DNA from: Struthidea cinerea | Taxonomy: Eukaryota > Chordata > Aves > Passeriformes > Corcoracidae | NCBI GenBank assembly: GCA_013397865.1 | Contig: VZTI01004954.1 | Location: forward strand, 472,703-536,702 | Length of the DNA: 64,000 nucleotides | Direction: 5' to 3' | Shown here: one piece after another, positions 63,009 through 64,000 of the stretch | Position numbering within the stretch: position 1 is the first letter of the stretch | Layout: every line of letters begins with the position of its first letter | Notes under the pieces: model-generated | Database searches by the model: none | Told to the model about the DNA's origin: nothing | Seen by the model: only the letters and a program-made list of their open reading frames with translations | Program-made: the position numbers and the translations under genes

Positions 63009-63173
63009 TCAGCTCACAGCCCGTCAGCCCCCCATGACGAAACCCAGATCTCCACACTCCCTCTGGATGAGTTCAGCATCACTGAGGAGCAGCCAGACCC
63101 CCTCCCAAAAAAACCCCGTGGTAGCAGTCCTGCTGCTCCGGCTCCCAACCACGGTCCTGCCAATGAAGGATAA
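63009..63173 (+). CDS. IGDCC3: IGDCC3 last coding exon, C-terminus
   Basis: This gives 54 codons plus TAA (63171-63173). It reads SAHSPSAPHDETQISTLPLD, then FSITEEQPDPLPKKPRG, and ends in a Pro/Ala-rich NHGPANEG. The DETQISTLPL segment corresponds to a CEETQLSVLPL-like piece in the mammalian tail as I recall it, which supports the frame and the phase-0 acceptor. The C-terminus is shorter than in human IGDCC3 and carries no recognisable PDZ ligand. Another frame across this exon also stays open, but it does not join the upstream frame. Confidence 0.9.
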   Translation, partial: SAHSPSAPHDETQISTLPLDEFSITEEQPDPLPKKPRGSSPAAPAPNHGPANEG

Positions 63174-63311
63174 AACTGCCAAGACTCGAAGCCTCTTGTA
63201 GGAGTTACCAGAAACCAAACCCGCAGCTGGTGATATCTTTACGAGTTGTCAATCTCAGGTCAATTGAAGATTTCTACGGTCTGATTGTTATTTTTTTGTT
63301 TTGCTTTATTT

Positions 63312-63344
63312 TTATATATATATATAAATATATATATATGTATA
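63312..63344. repeat. (TA)n-rich tract in 3'UTR
   Basis: An almost pure TA repeat with one interruption (ATAAATA). It is AU-rich in the transcript and could affect stability, but it has no classic AUUUA cluster. Confidence 0.9.
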
Positions 63345-63751
63345 CAGCCTTTTGGAAATTCTGTGAAGTTTATCTTTCTGACCTCTCTTGAGCCTCTAAA
63401 TGTGTTTCTTCCAATGACGGCTCTCTGGAGACTGGTCATGATGGATTTTCCCCGCAGCTGCTACGTAACAGACTCCTTGGCAGAGTGTGGCAAACTCTCC
63501 AGTCTTTGACAGGCTGGGGATATGGAGGAGCCCTCATCTCTTGGCATCCCAGACTTTTTCCTGATCAGCAGCTTTAGGACTACTTTTTGGATCTATTTTT
63601 CATTTCCAGAAGACTGGATTTGGAAAAATCCTTCTAACTTGACTCCAAAAATCGAGGCCCAGGAAGGCTCTCTCTCCATGGATTTGATGATTTTGTACAC
63701 TTTCGCTATTTCTCAGGATACTTTTTTTGCTGATTGACTCTAAATAATATG

Positions 63752-63776
63752 AAAAAAAAAAAAAAGAAAAAAAAAA
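63752..63776. repeat. Genomic poly(A) tract in 3'UTR
   Basis: A14, one G, then A10. No flanking direct repeat or retrocopy was recognised, so it is treated as a simple tract. Confidence 0.95.
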
Positions 63777-64000
63777 GAGTGTATGTGTGTCAAAGGATGC
63801 CTGAGGGCTACTGAAAGACTTGGACAGACAACCCGAGTGAACTCAGAACCTACCTCAACCGGAATGAATGTCTTCTGGGAAGCAGAAATACCTGCGTCTT
63901 CCTTCGTGATCAAACAAACAAGTAGCATAGCACTTGGTCAGTACAAGCATGGTCCTACCTCAGCAGTCACGCTCTGTACCCGCCACCTTGGTGGCTTCTC

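Larger units (their letters stand above)
23610..63173 (+). other. IGDCC3: IGDCC3 gene, coding span of exons present in window (5' end missing)
   Basis: This is the genomic span of twelve coding exons of a DCC-family receptor. IGDCC3 (PUNC) is a type I membrane protein of the embryonic nervous system and other tissues; its ligand is not well established. Joining the exons gives 652 open codons: Ig2 (residues about 3-92), Ig3 (93-191), Ig4 (192-284), FN1 (285-384), FN2 (385-482), a Cys-rich juxtamembrane stretch, one transmembrane helix (503-526) and a cytoplasmic tail of about 126 residues. I recognise family segments such as RKAADP, EYQEAVSKSTF and IGIHIGVTCIIFC. Only two FNIII domains precede the membrane, against five in IGDCC4 and PRTG and six in DCC and NEO1. 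Intron phases after each exon are 2,1,1,1,2,1,1,1,1,2,0. Signal peptide, Ig1, 5'UTR and promoter are not in the window. From memory the human gene has 14 exons and about 814 residues, so these would be exons 3-14. Confidence 0.95.
63174..64000 (+). other. IGDCC3: IGDCC3 3' untranslated region (partial)
   Basis: The sequence after the stop contains no AATAAA up to the window edge, so cleavage probably lies beyond it. It includes a TA-rich run (63312-63344) and two near-adjacent A tracts (63752-63765 and 63767-63776). The A tracts are genomic and would attract oligo-dT primers, so 3' ends mapped to about 63750 in cDNA data may be artefacts. Confidence 0.75.

Noticed and set aside
1..64000. tRNA genes, CRISPR arrays, bacterial operons or toxin systems
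   Set aside because: No tRNA-type B-box with a matching A-box, no regularly spaced repeats and no prokaryotic gene organisation were seen. The sequence is vertebrate intron and exon throughout.

Overview
The window is vertebrate nuclear DNA, almost certainly from a bird. It has long introns between short phase-1 exons, several CR1 LINE 3' ends carrying the typical avian terminal repeat, and two LTR relics of avian type. I see no bacterial, plasmid or phage features. The order of birds cannot be fixed from the sequence; a passerine is plausible from the LTR types.

One gene explains all the convincing coding sequence: IGDCC3 (also called PUNC), a single-pass cell-surface protein of the DCC/neogenin/protogenin immunoglobulin superfamily, read on the + strand. 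Twelve coding exons lie between 23610 and 63173. In order they encode Ig2 (two exons), Ig3 (two), the first half of Ig4, a fused Ig4-second-half/FN1-first-half exon, the rest of FN1, FN2 (two), a juxtamembrane plus transmembrane exon, and two cytoplasmic exons ending in TAA. All junctions are GT-AG, and the joined frame stays open for 652 codons. The signal peptide, Ig1, 5'UTR and promoter were not found and should lie upstream of base 1. Two FNIII domains (not four to six) and the short tail separate IGDCC3 from IGDCC4, PRTG, DCC and NEO1.

Layout: 1-23609 is intron with one CR1 and candidate conserved non-coding blocks. From 23610 to 55118, five exons are spread over large introns (2.7 to 9 kb) holding two CR1s, a degraded LTR fragment (36385-36800) and a clean solo LTR (38532-38907) with a perfect 6-bp target-site duplication. 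From 55119 to 63173 the gene is more compact, and its last five coding exons lie within 2.4 kb. The 3'UTR starts at 63174 and runs off the window.

No new system such as a defence locus, CRISPR array or gene cluster is present. The more interesting observations are the intact solo LTR close to an exon, three in-frame splice acceptors at the Ig4 exon, palindromic SOX-like and homeodomain-like sites at 33900-33924, an X-box-like RFX site beside a perfect inverted repeat at 25849-25900, and a helix-like motif in the short cytoplasmic tail. Residue numbers below count from the first, partly encoded, codon at 23610.
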